A stretch of DNA of 64,000 nucleotides from Siculibacillus sp. (GCA_030247555.1 JAOTSD010000007.1:8001-72000); one strand, 5' to 3'. Numbered from the stretch's first letter, positions 36,334-46,398 are shown. The notes: generated from the letters alone by a model not told the origin. A program made the numbers and translations.

Positions 36334-36653
36334 GACTGTGTCTCCGCCACTCTGAGGATCAATCCGTCGATCGTCGGCGCCGCCTTGATCTGGCAGGAGA
36401 GCCGGCTGGATGGCCGGCGTTCGGCGACGACGTGCTCGAGCATGGCGAGTTCGGCCTCGCTCGGGGGGGGAAGCGCCGCGGCGGCCTCACCCTCGACGTA
36501 ACAGTGACAGGTGGCACAGGCACAGGAACCGCCGCATTCGGCGTCGATGCCCTCGACACCCTGCGACGTCGCCACCTGCATCAGCGACCACCCCTCGGTG
36601 GCGTCGAGCTCGACCTCGCCGCCCGCCGGTTCGATGAACACCACTCCGACCAT
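36330..36653 (-). CDS. 2Fe-2S ferredoxin (adrenodoxin/putidaredoxin type)
   Basis: A 107-residue soluble ferredoxin carrying electrons from the reductase to the P450. The cluster ligands are in CGGSCACATC (C-X5-C-X2-C) near residue 40, with the last Cys in RLSCQI near 86. Start ATG is preceded by GAGAAGGG. Coupled to the reductase by a four-base overlap; the P450 gene lies 218 bases upstream. Confidence 0.92.
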   Translation of the reverse strand: MVGVVFIEPAGGEVELDATEGWSLMQVATSQGVEGIDAECGGSCACATCHCYVEGEAAAALPPPSEAELAMLEHVVAERRPSSRLSCQIKAAPTIDGLILRVAETQS

Positions 36654-36871
36654 TCGGTTCGCCCTTCTCCGGGAAATTCTCGTCGATCTCCACGGCGACA
36701 TTCGGACGACCGAATCCCCGCGATCATCCGACCGTTCGTCGCCGTGGTCCATGCGGCATCGCGGCCGCGAACGACTTTCTCTCCCCGCGGGAGGTGGGAG
36801 CGCGAGATCGCGCCCGACGAAGAGAGGACGGCCCGAGGCCGGGGCCCCGGGCCGCGAGCGTCGGCACACCC

Positions 36872-38035
36872 TCACTGCACCGCCAGATCGAGCCTCAACG
36901 GCGAGCGGAAGGTCGACGACGGCATCCAAGGAAGCTGCTCCTGGACGCGGACATAGTCCGGAACCACCTTGTGGAATTCCTCCATGGCGATCTTCACCGA
37001 CATGCGGGCGACCGCGGTGCCGAGGCAGGCGTGCACCGAACCGCCGAAGCCGACGTGGCCCTTCGGCTTGCGGGCGAGATCGTAGACGTCGGGGTTCGGG
37101 AACTGACGCTCGTCGCGATTGGCCGAGCCGTAGGCGAGGCAGACGAAGTCGCCCTCGCGCATGGTCTGGCCGTGGAGTTCCGTGTCCTTGGTCAGGCAGC
37201 GGCGGAAGCGCTGGGCGGAGGTGTTGTAGCGCAGCGATTCCTCGATCGCGTCGGGGACGAGGCTCGGATCGGCGACGACGGCGCGGCGGACGTCGTGGTG
37301 GTCGGCGAGGTTGAGCGCGAACATCGACATGAAGCCGCCGAGCGATTCGACGCCGGCCATGATCAGCGTCGTGGTGGTGAGCAGCACCTCGCGTTCGTCG
37401 AGCCTGTCGCCGTCGATCTCGGCCATCGAGAAGTGCGAGATCAGATCGTTCTGCGGGTTCTTGCGGCGCTCGGCGATGACGTTCGCCGCATAGTCCTGCA
37501 TCCAGTTGTAGGCGGCGATGTGCTCGGGGCCCTTGTTGCGGGTGTGCGGGTCCGACTGGACCATCAGCACCGCCTTCTCGCGCACCGTCGTCTCGTCGCC
37601 CATGGGAAGACCGAGCGCGGCGAAGAGCACGCGGACGGTGAACTTGGCGGAGAAGTCCTCGATGAAGTCGAAGGTCTTCTCACCGGCGATCTCGGCGACC
37701 GAGGCCTTGGCGATGTCGCGGATCGGGTCGGCGAGCGACTCGAGGTTGCGCTTCATGAAGGCGTGCTGGATCAGGCCGCGCAGGCGGTCGTGACGCGGTG
37801 GGTCGGTGGTGCCGAGCGTCGCGCCGGCGCGGTTGGGCAACTCGGTCATCAGGTTGCCCTTGGCCGAGGAATAGGTCTGCCAGTTGCCCAGCGCCGAGAC
37901 CACGTCGGCATAGCGCGAGAGCACCCACATGCCGGCCTCGCGGCTCCAGAAGCAGGGGAACTCGTCGCGCAGGCGCTTGTAGTAGGGGAAGGGATCGGCG
38001 TCGACCGCCGGCGAATATGGATCGAAGCTGAACAT
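36872..38035 (-). CDS. Cytochrome P450
   Basis: A 387-residue soluble bacterial P450. The heme-thiolate loop HVGFGGSVHACLG is near residue 332, the K-helix ExxR is in IEESLR near 266, and the I-helix reads IMAGVESLGG with Ser where Thr is usual in the proton-delivery pair. It is the first gene of the P450-ferredoxin-reductase set. The context (PobR-like regulator, protocatechuate genes) suggests hydroxylation or O-demethylation of an aromatic acid, but no substrate can be read from the sequence. Confidence 0.92.
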   Translation of the reverse strand: MFSFDPYSPAVDADPFPYYKRLRDEFPCFWSREAGMWVLSRYADVVSALGNWQTYSSAKGNLMTELPNRAGATLGTTDPPRHDRLRGLIQHAFMKRNLESLADPIRDIAKASVAEIAGEKTFDFIEDFSAKFTVRVLFAALGLPMGDETTVREKAVLMVQSDPHTRNKGPEHIAAYNWMQDYAANVIAERRKNPQNDLISHFSMAEIDGDRLDEREVLLTTTTLIMAGVESLGGFMSMFALNLADHHDVRRAVVADPSLVPDAIEESLRYNTSAQRFRRCLTKDTELHGQTMREGDFVCLAYGSANRDERQFPNPDVYDLARKPKGHVGFGGSVHACLGTAVARMSVKIAMEEFHKVVPDYVRVQEQLPWMPSSTFRSPLRLDLAVQ

Positions 38036-38200
38036 CGGACCTCCCTCGAGCGGCGCGCGCCGACGTCGCGGCGCGGCCCCCGTTCTTCTTTTCTCCGCAG
38101 TCGGCTCATCTGCGCGGACGCCGCGGCGCTTCGGAGCGCCGGGGCCGGGCGAGCGGCCCCCTGGCCGGCGATGTGCCGGATCCTCGGGAACGATCCGACG

Positions 38201-38224
38201 TTGCCATCGATCGGGGTGCGGCAA
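38201..38224. promoter_or_regulatory. Candidate operator between P450 and araC-type regulator
   Basis: An inverted repeat TTGCC-N14-GGCAA in the divergent promoter region, upstream of the regulator start and about 170 bases from the P450 start. It could be a regulator site. The call is by symmetry and position only. Confidence 0.3.
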
Positions 38225-38289
38225 AATGGACGAAGGGCGATAATTTCTGTACTTTTCCAATGTGCGCGACCCGCCGAACGGATTTCGAA

Positions 38290-39237
38290 ATGTGCGCTGC
38301 AACAAATGAATACTCCGAGAGAACGGGCCGTTCGCGACCGGCGCGGCCGCGCGGCGTCCCTGTATTTTCTCTCTATGGTGAGATCTCCGAGGCGCCGGAT
38401 GACGAGTTCGTCCACATCGAGGCGATCGCCGATCGCTCCGAGCGTTACGACTGGGAGATCGACCGGCATTCGCACCACGGCCTGGCGCAGGTGTTGATGG
38501 TGTTCTCAGGCGGGGTGACGGTCGGGCTCGACGATCAGGTGACGAGTCCGCCGGCGCCCTGCGCGGTGCTGGTTCCGGCGGGAACCGTGCACACGTTCCG
38601 CTTCGCGCCGGGCACCGACGGGCGGGTGCTGACCTTCGCCGAAGGGCGGCTCGGACTCGGCGGGGCGGAGCGCGCGGCGCTGGTGGCGTCTTTGTTCGAG
38701 GCTCCGGCGGTGGTCGACCTCGGCGAGGCCGGCGCGGCGCGAGAGCGGCTCGAGCGCCGGTTCTGCGACATCGCGGCGGAGTTCCGGGAACGTGGTCCCG
38801 GCTGGACGATGGCGATCGAGGCGGGAGTGGTCGAGGTCTTGGTGCTTCTGGCGCGCCGACACGCCTCGATGGGGCGGGCGGAAGCCGCGGCCCGCCCCGA
38901 GGCGGACCTCTTCGGCCGGTTCCGGGCGCTGGTCGAACGGCATTTCGCCGATCATCTGCCGACAGGTGCGTATGCGACGGAACTGGGGGTGAGCGAGAGT
39001 CGGCTCGACCGGGCGGTCCGGGCGGTCACCGGACGGTCGGCCTTCGAGGTGACGCAGGAGCGGCTGCTGCTCGAGGCGCGTCGCAAGCTCGTCTACATCG
39101 CCGCGCCGGTGTCGAAACTCGCCTATGAACTGGGTTTCGAGGATCCGGCCTATTTCTGGCGCTTCTTCCGCCGCCGCACCGGCATGACCCCGACGGAATT
39201 CCGCCGGGCACAGCGGGCGCGGGCCGACGGGGGGTGA
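38290..39237 (+). CDS. AraC-family regulator, PobR/HpaA-like
   Basis: A 315-residue regulator with an N-terminal cupin sensor (VPVFSLYGE near residue 22, HSHHGLAQVLMVFSGG near 60) and a C-terminal AraC double HTH ending VSKLAYELGFEDPAYFWRFFRRRTGMTPTEFRR. The PVFSLYGE opening is typical of AraC regulators of 4-hydroxybenzoate or hydroxyphenylacetate use. It is divergent from the P450 gene and probably controls it. The start is uncertain; ATG codons at 38173, 38260 and 38290 share the frame. Confidence 0.87.
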   Translation: MCAATNEYSERTGRSRPARPRGVPVFSLYGEISEAPDDEFVHIEAIADRSERYDWEIDRHSHHGLAQVLMVFSGGVTVGLDDQVTSPPAPCAVLVPAGTVHTFRFAPGTDGRVLTFAEGRLGLGGAERAALVASLFEAPAVVDLGEAGAARERLERRFCDIAAEFRERGPGWTMAIEAGVVEVLVLLARRHASMGRAEAAARPEADLFGRFRALVERHFADHLPTGAYATELGVSESRLDRAVRAVTGRSAFEVTQERLLLEARRKLVYIAAPVSKLAYELGFEDPAYFWRFFRRRTGMTPTEFRRAQRARADGG

Positions 39238-39260
39238 GGGGCACGGTGGTGAGGGACGTG

Positions 39261-39380
39261 TCCCCCCTCGCGGGAGAGGTGGCCCGGCGGAGCCGGGTCG
39301 GTGGGGGTGGCCGCGGCCGGCACGGCCTCGCGTGGGGCACCGACCCCCACCTCGGCCCTCCCCCGCGAGGGGGGGAGGGA
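39261..39380. repeat. Large imperfect inverted repeat between convergent genes
   Basis: Left arm begins TCCCCCCTCGCGGG (39261) and includes GTCGGTGGGGGTGG (39298); right arm contains ACCGACCCCCACC (from 39339) and CCCCGCGAGGGGGG. The arms can fold as a long cruciform. It resembles dispersed palindromic elements of alphaproteobacterial genomes and can also end transcription from both sides. Confidence 0.65.
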
Positions 39381-39389
39381 GAAGCGCCT

Positions 39390-40337
39390 TCAACTGGCGA
39401 ACGACTTCTCGATCCGGTCGAGCGTGCGCATGGCGTCGAGGCACTGGGCGACCGAGCCGTTGGGCTCGCGGCCCTCGCGGATGGCGGCGAAGAACTCGCG
39501 GTCGATCAGCTCGATGCCGTTGTTGGAAACGGCCACGCCGGTGAGGTCGATCTGCTTCTCGTCGCCGTCGTAGAGGTCGTCGTAGCGGGCGATGTAGGTG
39601 CCGTTGTCGCAGATGTAGCGGAAGAAGGTGCCGAGCGGCCCCTTGTTGTTGAAGGAGAGCGACAGGGTGCAGACGGCGCCCGACGGCGTCTTCATGCCGA
39701 TCGACATGTCCATGGCGATGCCGAGCTCAGGGTGCTTCGGGCCCTGCAGGCCGAAGACCTCCGAGGCGACCTCGCCGGTCTGGTACTGGAAGAGATCGAC
39801 GGTGTGACAGGCGTGGTGCCACAGGAGGTGGTCGGTCCAGGTGCGCGGCTGGCCGAGCGCGTTGAGGTTGGACCGGCGGAAGAAGTAGGTCTGGACGTCC
39901 ATCTGCTGGATCTTCAGCTCGCCGGACCTGATCTTGTTGTGGATCCACTGATGGCTCGGGTTGTAGCGGCGGACGTGGCCGGCCATGGCGACGAGGCCGG
40001 TCTCCTTCTGGACGCGGACCAGTTCCTCGCTGTCGGCGAGATTGTCGGCCATGGGTATCTCGACGAAGACGTGCTTGCCGGCCTTCAGGCACTGGATCGC
40101 CTGCGACGCGTGCACCGGGGTCGGCGTCGCCAGGATCACCGCCTCGACCTCCGGACGGGCGAGGGCCTCGGCGAGATCCTTGGTGGCCTGCGGGATGCCG
40201 CGGGCGCGGGCGAAGCCCTCGATGTCGTCGGGGCCGCCGCCGACCACCGAGACGACCTCGATGCCGTCGATCGCCTTGATGGCGTCGAGATGCTTCATGC
40301 CGAAAGCGCCGACGGCGCCGGCCACGCAGATCTTCAT
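39390..40337 (-). CDS. ligC: 4-carboxy-2-hydroxymuconate-6-semialdehyde dehydrogenase (LigC/PmdC)
   Basis: NAD(P)-dependent Gfo/Idh/MocA oxidoreductase, exactly 315 residues like LigC. It oxidises the ring-cleavage product of protocatechuate, as the hemiacetal, to 2-pyrone-4,6-dicarboxylate. The N-terminal nucleotide loop is VAGAVGAFGMKHL, the EIPMA motif near residue 95 replaces the usual EKP, and GHVRRYNPSHQWIHNKI near 120 is LigC-like. ATG is preceded by AAGGAGA. It is the last gene of the leftward ligAB-ligC set. Confidence 0.93.
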   Translation of the reverse strand: MKICVAGAVGAFGMKHLDAIKAIDGIEVVSVVGGGPDDIEGFARARGIPQATKDLAEALARPEVEAVILATPTPVHASQAIQCLKAGKHVFVEIPMADNLADSEELVRVQKETGLVAMAGHVRRYNPSHQWIHNKIRSGELKIQQMDVQTYFFRRSNLNALGQPRTWTDHLLWHHACHTVDLFQYQTGEVASEVFGLQGPKHPELGIAMDMSIGMKTPSGAVCTLSLSFNNKGPLGTFFRYICDNGTYIARYDDLYDGDEKQIDLTGVAVSNNGIELIDREFFAAIREGREPNGSVAQCLDAMRTLDRIEKSFAS

Positions 40338-40348
40338 GGCGGTCTCCT

Positions 40349-41603
<1,255 letters not shown>

Positions 41604-41641
41604 GGGCGTCCACTCGTGTCGGGGGCGGGCGTTGGCCGGGG

Positions 41642-42565
41642 TCATTCGGCGACTTCGGCGCGCTTGCCCAGCGCGGCGAGGATGGCGTCGGCGCGTGCCC
41701 CGTGGTCGGCGCCGTAGTCGGACGCCTTCAGGCGCAGGTCGCCGATCTCTTGTTGCCAGCCGACGATGGCGCGGGCCATGCGGCCCTCGAGCCCGAGCAG
41801 ATCGACGGTCAACGCCACCTCGCGCATCTCGGCGGCGCGGCGGATGCCGTGGGTCATCACCCGCTCCAACATGTAGGCGGAGCGCTTGGGCCAGTCGAAA
41901 CCGGGGAAAGTGTCCTCGAGGGTGGCGAGCACGACCTCGTCGACGCCGGCCAGCCGGCCGGCGAGGACGCATTCGCAGACCAGCGCCTCCATCCCCTTGA
42001 TCATGATCGAGCGGACCATCTTGATCGACGAGGCGGCGCCGACCGGGCCGGGCCGGATCTCGGCCGACATGCCGAGGGTGGCGAGGACGGGCGCGGCGGC
42101 CTCGGCGTGGGTTCCGCTGATCAACAGGGGAGTGCGGTGCAGGCGGGGATGGACCGGCGCCAACACCGCGACGTCGACGTAACGGCCGCCGGCCGCCGCG
42201 ATCTTCTCGGCCGATTTCACCTTCATCTGCGGGGCGCAGGAGTTGCAGTCGAGGAAGAAGGCGTTCTCGGCCAGATCCTCGACGACCGAGAGGGCGGCGG
42301 CGTGGGCCTGATCGGCGGTGACCACCGAGACGACGACGTCGGCGCCGGCGGCCGCCTCGGCGGGCGTCGCGGCGGCGCTCACGCCGTCGTTCGCGTAATC
42401 GGCGAGCTTGGCGGAGCGGATCGCGTCGGGGCCGTCGGTCTTGATGTCGTAGGCGACCACCTCGGCGGCGAAGGTCGCTTCGGTTCGCCAACCGGCGAGG
42501 AAGGCGCGGGCGGCTTCACCGAAGCCGATGAAGGCGATGCGTGCCGGAGGCGCGACGTCGGCCAT
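41642..42565 (-). CDS. 6-phosphogluconate dehydrogenase-like protein with DUF1932 domain
   Basis: A 307-residue beta-hydroxyacid dehydrogenase-type protein: N-terminal NAD(P) fold (IAFIGFGEAARAFLAGW), then a helical DUF1932 domain from about residue 190 (SSIKMVRSIMIKGMEALVCE). The catalytic Lys of the superfamily is probably the one in SIKMVRS. It heads the leftward dioxygenase genes and has the presumed LysR motif about 95 bases upstream. No step of the textbook 4,5-cleavage route needs it, so its function is unknown. Confidence 0.8.
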   Translation of the reverse strand: MADVAPPARIAFIGFGEAARAFLAGWRTEATFAAEVVAYDIKTDGPDAIRSAKLADYANDGVSAAATPAEAAAGADVVVSVVTADQAHAAALSVVEDLAENAFFLDCNSCAPQMKVKSAEKIAAAGGRYVDVAVLAPVHPRLHRTPLLISGTHAEAAAPVLATLGMSAEIRPGPVGAASSIKMVRSIMIKGMEALVCECVLAGRLAGVDEVVLATLEDTFPGFDWPKRSAYMLERVMTHGIRRAAEMREVALTVDLLGLEGRMARAIVGWQQEIGDLRLKASDYGADHGARADAILAALGKRAEVAE

Positions 42566-42659
42566 GGCTCTTCCTCCCCCGTTTCCGTGTGGATCGATAC
42601 CGTCTTAGGCGCGAAGCATTCGCAAGACGAAGTCGAAGCCTGCGTCGGCGCATTCGAAA

Positions 42660-42669
42660 TTGCTATAGG
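42660..42669. promoter_or_regulatory. Candidate LysR-regulator motif, leftward arm
   Basis: TTGCTATAGG, in the 133-base gap before the DUF1932 gene. Nearly the same sequence (TTGCTATAAG on the minus strand) occurs in the lysR-galB divergent region, in otherwise GC-rich DNA. This supports a shared regulator site. Confidence 0.5.
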
Positions 42670-42698
42670 TCAGACTTTGTTGCGGTGCTTCCATAGGC

Positions 42699-43907
42699 TC
42701 ACTGCGAGTTCCGCAGGTGATCGAGGAGGATCGCTTGGGTGGGGGTCGGGCGCCAGCCCCGGCGGTAGGTGAGGCCGATGAGGCGGCTGCCGAGCGAGAC
42801 CGGGTAGGGAACCACGGCGAGAAGTCCCTGTTCGATCTCGTAGAGGGCCTGGCGGGCGGAGAGCAGGGTGAGGCGGTCGGAACCGCCGAGCACGCCGCGC
42901 AGAAGAACCAGCGAACTCGTCTCCAACGTGCCGCCGGGCATGCGCTTCTCCGCGTCCGGCGGGAACAGCTGATGGAAGACGGCGCGGGTGGGCGTGTCGT
43001 CGCCGGGCACCGCCCAAGGGTAGGCGAGGAGGTCGTCGTAGGTCACCGAAGTCCGGGCGACCAGGGGGTGATCGGCGCGGGCGACGATGGCGAGCGGGTC
43101 ATCGAGCAGCGGCTCCTGGACCACGTCGTCGATCGGCGGCGGATCGCGGAGCGCGCCGAGCAGGAAATCGATGATGCCGTGGCGCAGGCGGCCGAGGAGG
43201 CCGTCGTAGGGGGCCGAGATCACCCGGACGTGGGCGAGCGGTCTTTCGCGGGTCAGATGGTTCAGCGCGTCGGGCAGCAACTTGGTGCGGCCGAAGGGCA
43301 TGGCGCCGATGACGATCGTGCCGGGGTCGCGACCGAGGCTCTCCGACACTTCGGCGAAACCCTGCTGCAACTCGGCATGGGCGAGGGCGGCGTGGCGGGC
43401 GAAGACTTCCGCGGCGGGTGTGAGGTCGACGCCTTGGCGGGTGGCGATGAACATGGTCATGCCGGTCAGCCGCTCGAGGTCGCGGGCGGCACGGTGGACC
43501 GAGGGCTGGGAGAGGCCGAGTTCACGCGCGGCGAGGGAGAAGTTGCGGGTGGTCGCCATGGCCGCGAGCGCCCTGAGCTGAGCCACGGTGATGAGCTGTT
43601 CGAAATGGGCGAAGCCGCCGCCGGAGCGGCGCGCCTCGCCGCGCAGAGCCTCGCGCGCGCCGGTCTCGATCAGCTCGAGGGCGCGCTCGACGCGGGCGCG
43701 CAAGAGGGTGCCGGCACCGGTCAGGGCGACACCGTCGGTGCCGAACTCGAGGAGTTTGGTGGTGAAGCGCTCCTCGAGTTTGGCGAGGGCCTGGGTGATC
43801 GCCGGCTGGGAGAGATGGATGCGCTGCGCGGCGCGGGTGATGCCGCCGCATTCGGCGACGAGCACGAAGGCGCGCAGGTGGCGCAGATTGGGGACGTCGG
43901 TCCACAT
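42699..43907 (-). CDS. LysR-family regulator with two tandem HTH domains
   Basis: A 402-residue regulator, about 100 longer than a normal LysR protein. The extra length is a second winged-helix unit: HTH 1 at about residues 6-66 (LRAFVLVAECGGITRAAQRI, LSQPAITQALAKLEE), HTH 2 at about 105-165 (LRALAAMATTRNFSLAAREL, LSQPSVHRAARDLER). A LysR substrate domain follows from about 190. It sits between and probably controls the two divergent arms of the protocatechuate genes; the inducer would be a pathway intermediate. Confidence 0.9.
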   Translation of the reverse strand: MWTDVPNLRHLRAFVLVAECGGITRAAQRIHLSQPAITQALAKLEERFTTKLLEFGTDGVALTGAGTLLRARVERALELIETGAREALRGEARRSGGGFAHFEQLITVAQLRALAAMATTRNFSLAARELGLSQPSVHRAARDLERLTGMTMFIATRQGVDLTPAAEVFARHAALAHAELQQGFAEVSESLGRDPGTIVIGAMPFGRTKLLPDALNHLTRERPLAHVRVISAPYDGLLGRLRHGIIDFLLGALRDPPPIDDVVQEPLLDDPLAIVARADHPLVARTSVTYDDLLAYPWAVPGDDTPTRAVFHQLFPPDAEKRMPGGTLETSSLVLLRGVLGGSDRLTLLSARQALYEIEQGLLAVVPYPVSLGSRLIGLTYRRGWRPTPTQAILLDHLRNSQ

Positions 43908-43937
43908 CGAAGCCTCTCCGGCGCTGGTGTGGGGATG

Positions 43938-43947
43938 CTTATAGCAA
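43938..43947. promoter_or_regulatory. Candidate LysR-regulator motif, lysR/galB divergent region
   Basis: CTTATAGCAA (TTGCTATAAG on the other strand), followed by the palindrome AAGATCTT. It lies 31 bases before lysR and about 110 before galB, fitting autoregulation plus activation of galB. Confidence 0.5.
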
Positions 43948-44053
43948 GATCTTATGATGAAGGGGAGACTTCGAACTGGTATCCCGCCGGGCGGCGGCGA
44001 ATGATCCGCGTCACGATGAGGCGAGACGCGGCCAGCAGTCCAGGAGAAACCCG

Positions 44054-44785
44054 ATGAGCAAGAAGACCGCCCTGGTGATCAGCGCCCATGCCGCGGACTT
44101 CGTCTGGCGAGCCGGTGGGGCGATCGCGCTGCATCAGGCCAAGGGATACGAGGTGACGATCGTCTGCCTCTCCTATGGCGAGCGCGGCGAGAGCGCCAAG
44201 ATCTGGAAGGAGCCGGGGGTCACGCTGGAGAAGGTCAAGACCGCCCGCCGCATCGAGGCCGAGAACGCGGCCAAGGCGCTCGACGCCCACGACATCCAGT
44301 TCTTCGACCTCGGCGACTACCCGCTCGAGATGGACAAGGACGCCAAGTTCCGCCTCGTCGACGTCATCCGCAAGGTGATGCCGTCCTTCATGATGAGCCA
44401 CTCGCTCTGGGACCCCTACAACACCGACCACATGAACGCGACCCGTTGGGCGCTCGAGTGCCGGATGATCGCCCAGGCCTGGGGCCACAATCCCCACGAG
44501 AAGGTGCTCGGTGCGCCGCAGCTCTACCTCTTCGAGCCGCATCAGACCGAGCAGATGCAGTGGAAGCCCGACGTCTTCCTCGACGTCACCGAGGTGTGGG
44601 ACAAGAAGCTCGCGGCGATCCGCTGCATGGAGGGCCAGGAACACCTCTGGCACTACTACACCAATCTCGCCGAGAACCGCGCCAACCACTTCAAGCGCAA
44701 CTCGGGTGGCCAGGCCGGCGGGCGCCACGCCAAGTACGCCGAGGGCTTCCAGTCGATGTTCCCGCGCACCGTCGACGAACTGTGA
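44054..44785 (+). CDS. galB: 4-oxalomesaconate hydratase (GalB/PIG-L family)
   Basis: Zinc-dependent hydratase turning 4-oxalomesaconate into 4-carboxy-4-hydroxy-2-oxoadipate. The 243-residue protein is of the PIG-L/LmbE fold, with the metal motif AHAADF near residue 11, YGERGES near 42 and the second site [20 protein letters not shown] near 118. This is the GalB-type enzyme, unrelated to LigJ, serving the same step. ATG has AGGAG upstream. It is the first gene of the rightward arm. Confidence 0.9.
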   Translation: MSKKTALVISAHAADFVWRAGGAIALHQAKGYEVTIVCLSYGERGESAKIWKEPGVTLEKVKTARRIEAENAAKALDAHDIQFFDLGDYPLEMDKDAKFRLVDVIRKVMPSFMMSHSLWDPYNTDHMNATRWALECRMIAQAWGHNPHEKVLGAPQLYLFEPHQTEQMQWKPDVFLDVTEVWDKKLAAIRCMEGQEHLWHYYTNLAENRANHFKRNSGGQAGGRHAKYAEGFQSMFPRTVDEL

Positions 44786-44795
44786 GGATCGGCCG

Positions 44796-45467
44796 ATGAA
44801 CGTCGTCGTCCAGAACATCGAACGCGCCGACCCGGAAGTGATCGCCGGGCTCGCCGAGTGCGGCGTGGCGACGGTCCACGAGGCGCAGGGGCGCATCGGG
44901 CTCATGGCCGCCCACATGCGGCCGATCTGGCCGGGCGCCCGGGTGGCGGCTTCCGCCGTCACCGTGTCGGTGCCGCCGTGCGACAACTGGATGATCCACG
45001 TCGCGGTGGAGCAGATGAAGGCCGGCGACATCATGGTGGTGGCACCGACTTCGCCGTCGGACGCCGGTTACTTCGGCGACCTGCTCGCCGGCTCGGTGAT
45101 GGCGCGCGGCGGCGCCGGCCTCGTCATCGACGCGGGGGTGCGCGACATCCGCGACCTCACCGAGATGGGCTTCCCCGTCTGGTCGAAGTGCGTCTCGGCG
45201 CAGGGCACGGTCAAGGAGACGCTCGGCTCGGTCAACGTGCCGGTGGTGTGCGCCGGTGCCCACGTCGAGGCCGGCGACGTGATCGTCGCCGACGACGACG
45301 GGGTGTGCGTGGTCAAGCGGGCCGATGCGGCCGAGGTGCTGAAGAAGGCACGGGCCCGTATCGCGGCCGAGGGCGAGAAACGAGAGAAGCTCAACGCCGG
45401 CGTCCTCGGTCTCGATCTCTACAAGATGCGCGAGAGGCTGGCCGAGAAAGGGCTGAAGTACGTCTGA
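44796..45467 (+). CDS. ligK: 4-carboxy-4-hydroxy-2-oxoadipate aldolase (LigK/GalC, RraA fold)
   Basis: Class II pyruvate aldolase splitting carboxyhydroxyoxoadipate to pyruvate and oxaloacetate, the last step of the pathway. The 223-residue protein has the RraA fold, with [12 protein letters not shown] near residue 27, the loop [22 protein letters not shown] near 95-115 (positions only) and the catalytic/metal site GVRDIRDL near 119. It lies ten bases after galB. Confidence 0.92.
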   Translation: MNVVVQNIERADPEVIAGLAECGVATVHEAQGRIGLMAAHMRPIWPGARVAASAVTVSVPPCDNWMIHVAVEQMKAGDIMVVAPTSPSDAGYFGDLLAGSVMARGGAGLVIDAGVRDIRDLTEMGFPVWSKCVSAQGTVKETLGSVNVPVVCAGAHVEAGDVIVADDDGVCVVKRADAAEVLKKARARIAAEGEKREKLNAGVLGLDLYKMRERLAEKGLKYV

Positions 45468-45522
45468 GGCGCGGCCTCGGGTGGTGGCGTCGGACGGTGA
45501 TCCGAGCGAGAGGACCTGGGTG

Positions 45523-46398
45523 ATGGATCCGAACTACATGCCCTTCCATCCGAACCCGTCGAAGCCGGCCTTCGTGCCGCCGGCGGGCGCGGTGGATGCG
45601 CACTGCCACGTCTTCGGGCCCGGCGACCTCTTCCCCTACGCGCCGCAGCGCAAGTACACGCCGTGCGACGCTCCGAAGGAGAAGCTCTTCGAACTCAGGG
45701 ACTTCCTCGGCTTCGAGCGCAACGTGATCGTCCAGGCGACCTGCCACGGCCAAGACAATCGGGCGCTGGTCGACGCATTGAGGGCCTCGGGCGATCGGGC
45801 GCGCGGCATCGCCTCGGTCGGACCGGGCGTCACGATGGCCGAGCTCGAGGAAATGGACGCGGCCGGGGTTCGCGGCGTGCGCTTCAACTTCGTCAAGCGG
45901 CTGGTCGATGCGACGCCGAGGGAGGTCTATCTCGGCATCGCCGAGAAGATCGCGCGGCTCGGTTGGCACATCGTCGTCTACTTCGAGGCGCAGGACCTCG
46001 CCGATCTGGTGCCGTTCCTCAGCGCCCTGCCGACGGTGATCGTCGTCGACCACATGGGTCGGCCCGATCTCGCCAAGGGCGTCGATCACCCCGATTTCCG
46101 CCGCTTCGTCGACCTGATGGCGACGAACGACAAGATCTGGTCGAAGGTGACCTGCCCCGAGCGCCTCTCGGTCGTCGGACCTCCGACCTACGACGATTTC
46201 GTCCCCTTCGGCCGGGAGCTGGTGACCCGCTTCCCCGATCGGGTGCTGTGGGGCACCGACTGGCCCCATCCCAACATGACCACCCACATGCCCGACGACG
46301 GCCGGTTGGTGGACATGATCGTGCGCATCGCGCCGTCGATGGAGGAGCAGAGGGCGCTCCTCGTCGACAATCCGATGCGTCTCTACTGGTCGCGATGA
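45523..46398 (+). CDS. ligI: 2-pyrone-4,6-dicarboxylate lactonase (LigI)
   Basis: Amidohydrolase-superfamily enzyme opening 2-pyrone-4,6-dicarboxylate to 4-oxalomesaconate, 291 residues. Seen are the HxH site DAHCHVFG near residue 25, GVRFNFVKRLVD near 117, VDHMGRPD near 175 and the catalytic Asp in LWGTDWPHPN near 245. ATG at 45523 has AGAGGA upstream; an in-frame GTG at 45481 is less likely. It follows ligK in the same orientation. Confidence 0.93.
   Translation: MDPNYMPFHPNPSKPAFVPPAGAVDAHCHVFGPGDLFPYAPQRKYTPCDAPKEKLFELRDFLGFERNVIVQATCHGQDNRALVDALRASGDRARGIASVGPGVTMAELEEMDAAGVRGVRFNFVKRLVDATPREVYLGIAEKIARLGWHIVVYFEAQDLADLVPFLSALPTVIVVDHMGRPDLAKGVDHPDFRRFVDLMATNDKIWSKVTCPERLSVVGPPTYDDFVPFGRELVTRFPDRVLWGTDWPHPNMTTHMPDDGRLVDMIVRIAPSMEEQRALLVDNPMRLYWSR

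Noticed and set aside
36872..38035. CYP199A-type 4-methoxybenzoate demethylase
   Set aside because: The neighbourhood fits, but the protein does not resemble my recollection of CYP199A sequences outside the heme loop, so no substrate was assigned.
44054..44785. N-acetylglucosamine deacetylase (LmbE/PIG-L) for a glycan
   Set aside because: Context between lysR, ligK and ligI and GalB-like motifs point to 4-oxalomesaconate hydratase.
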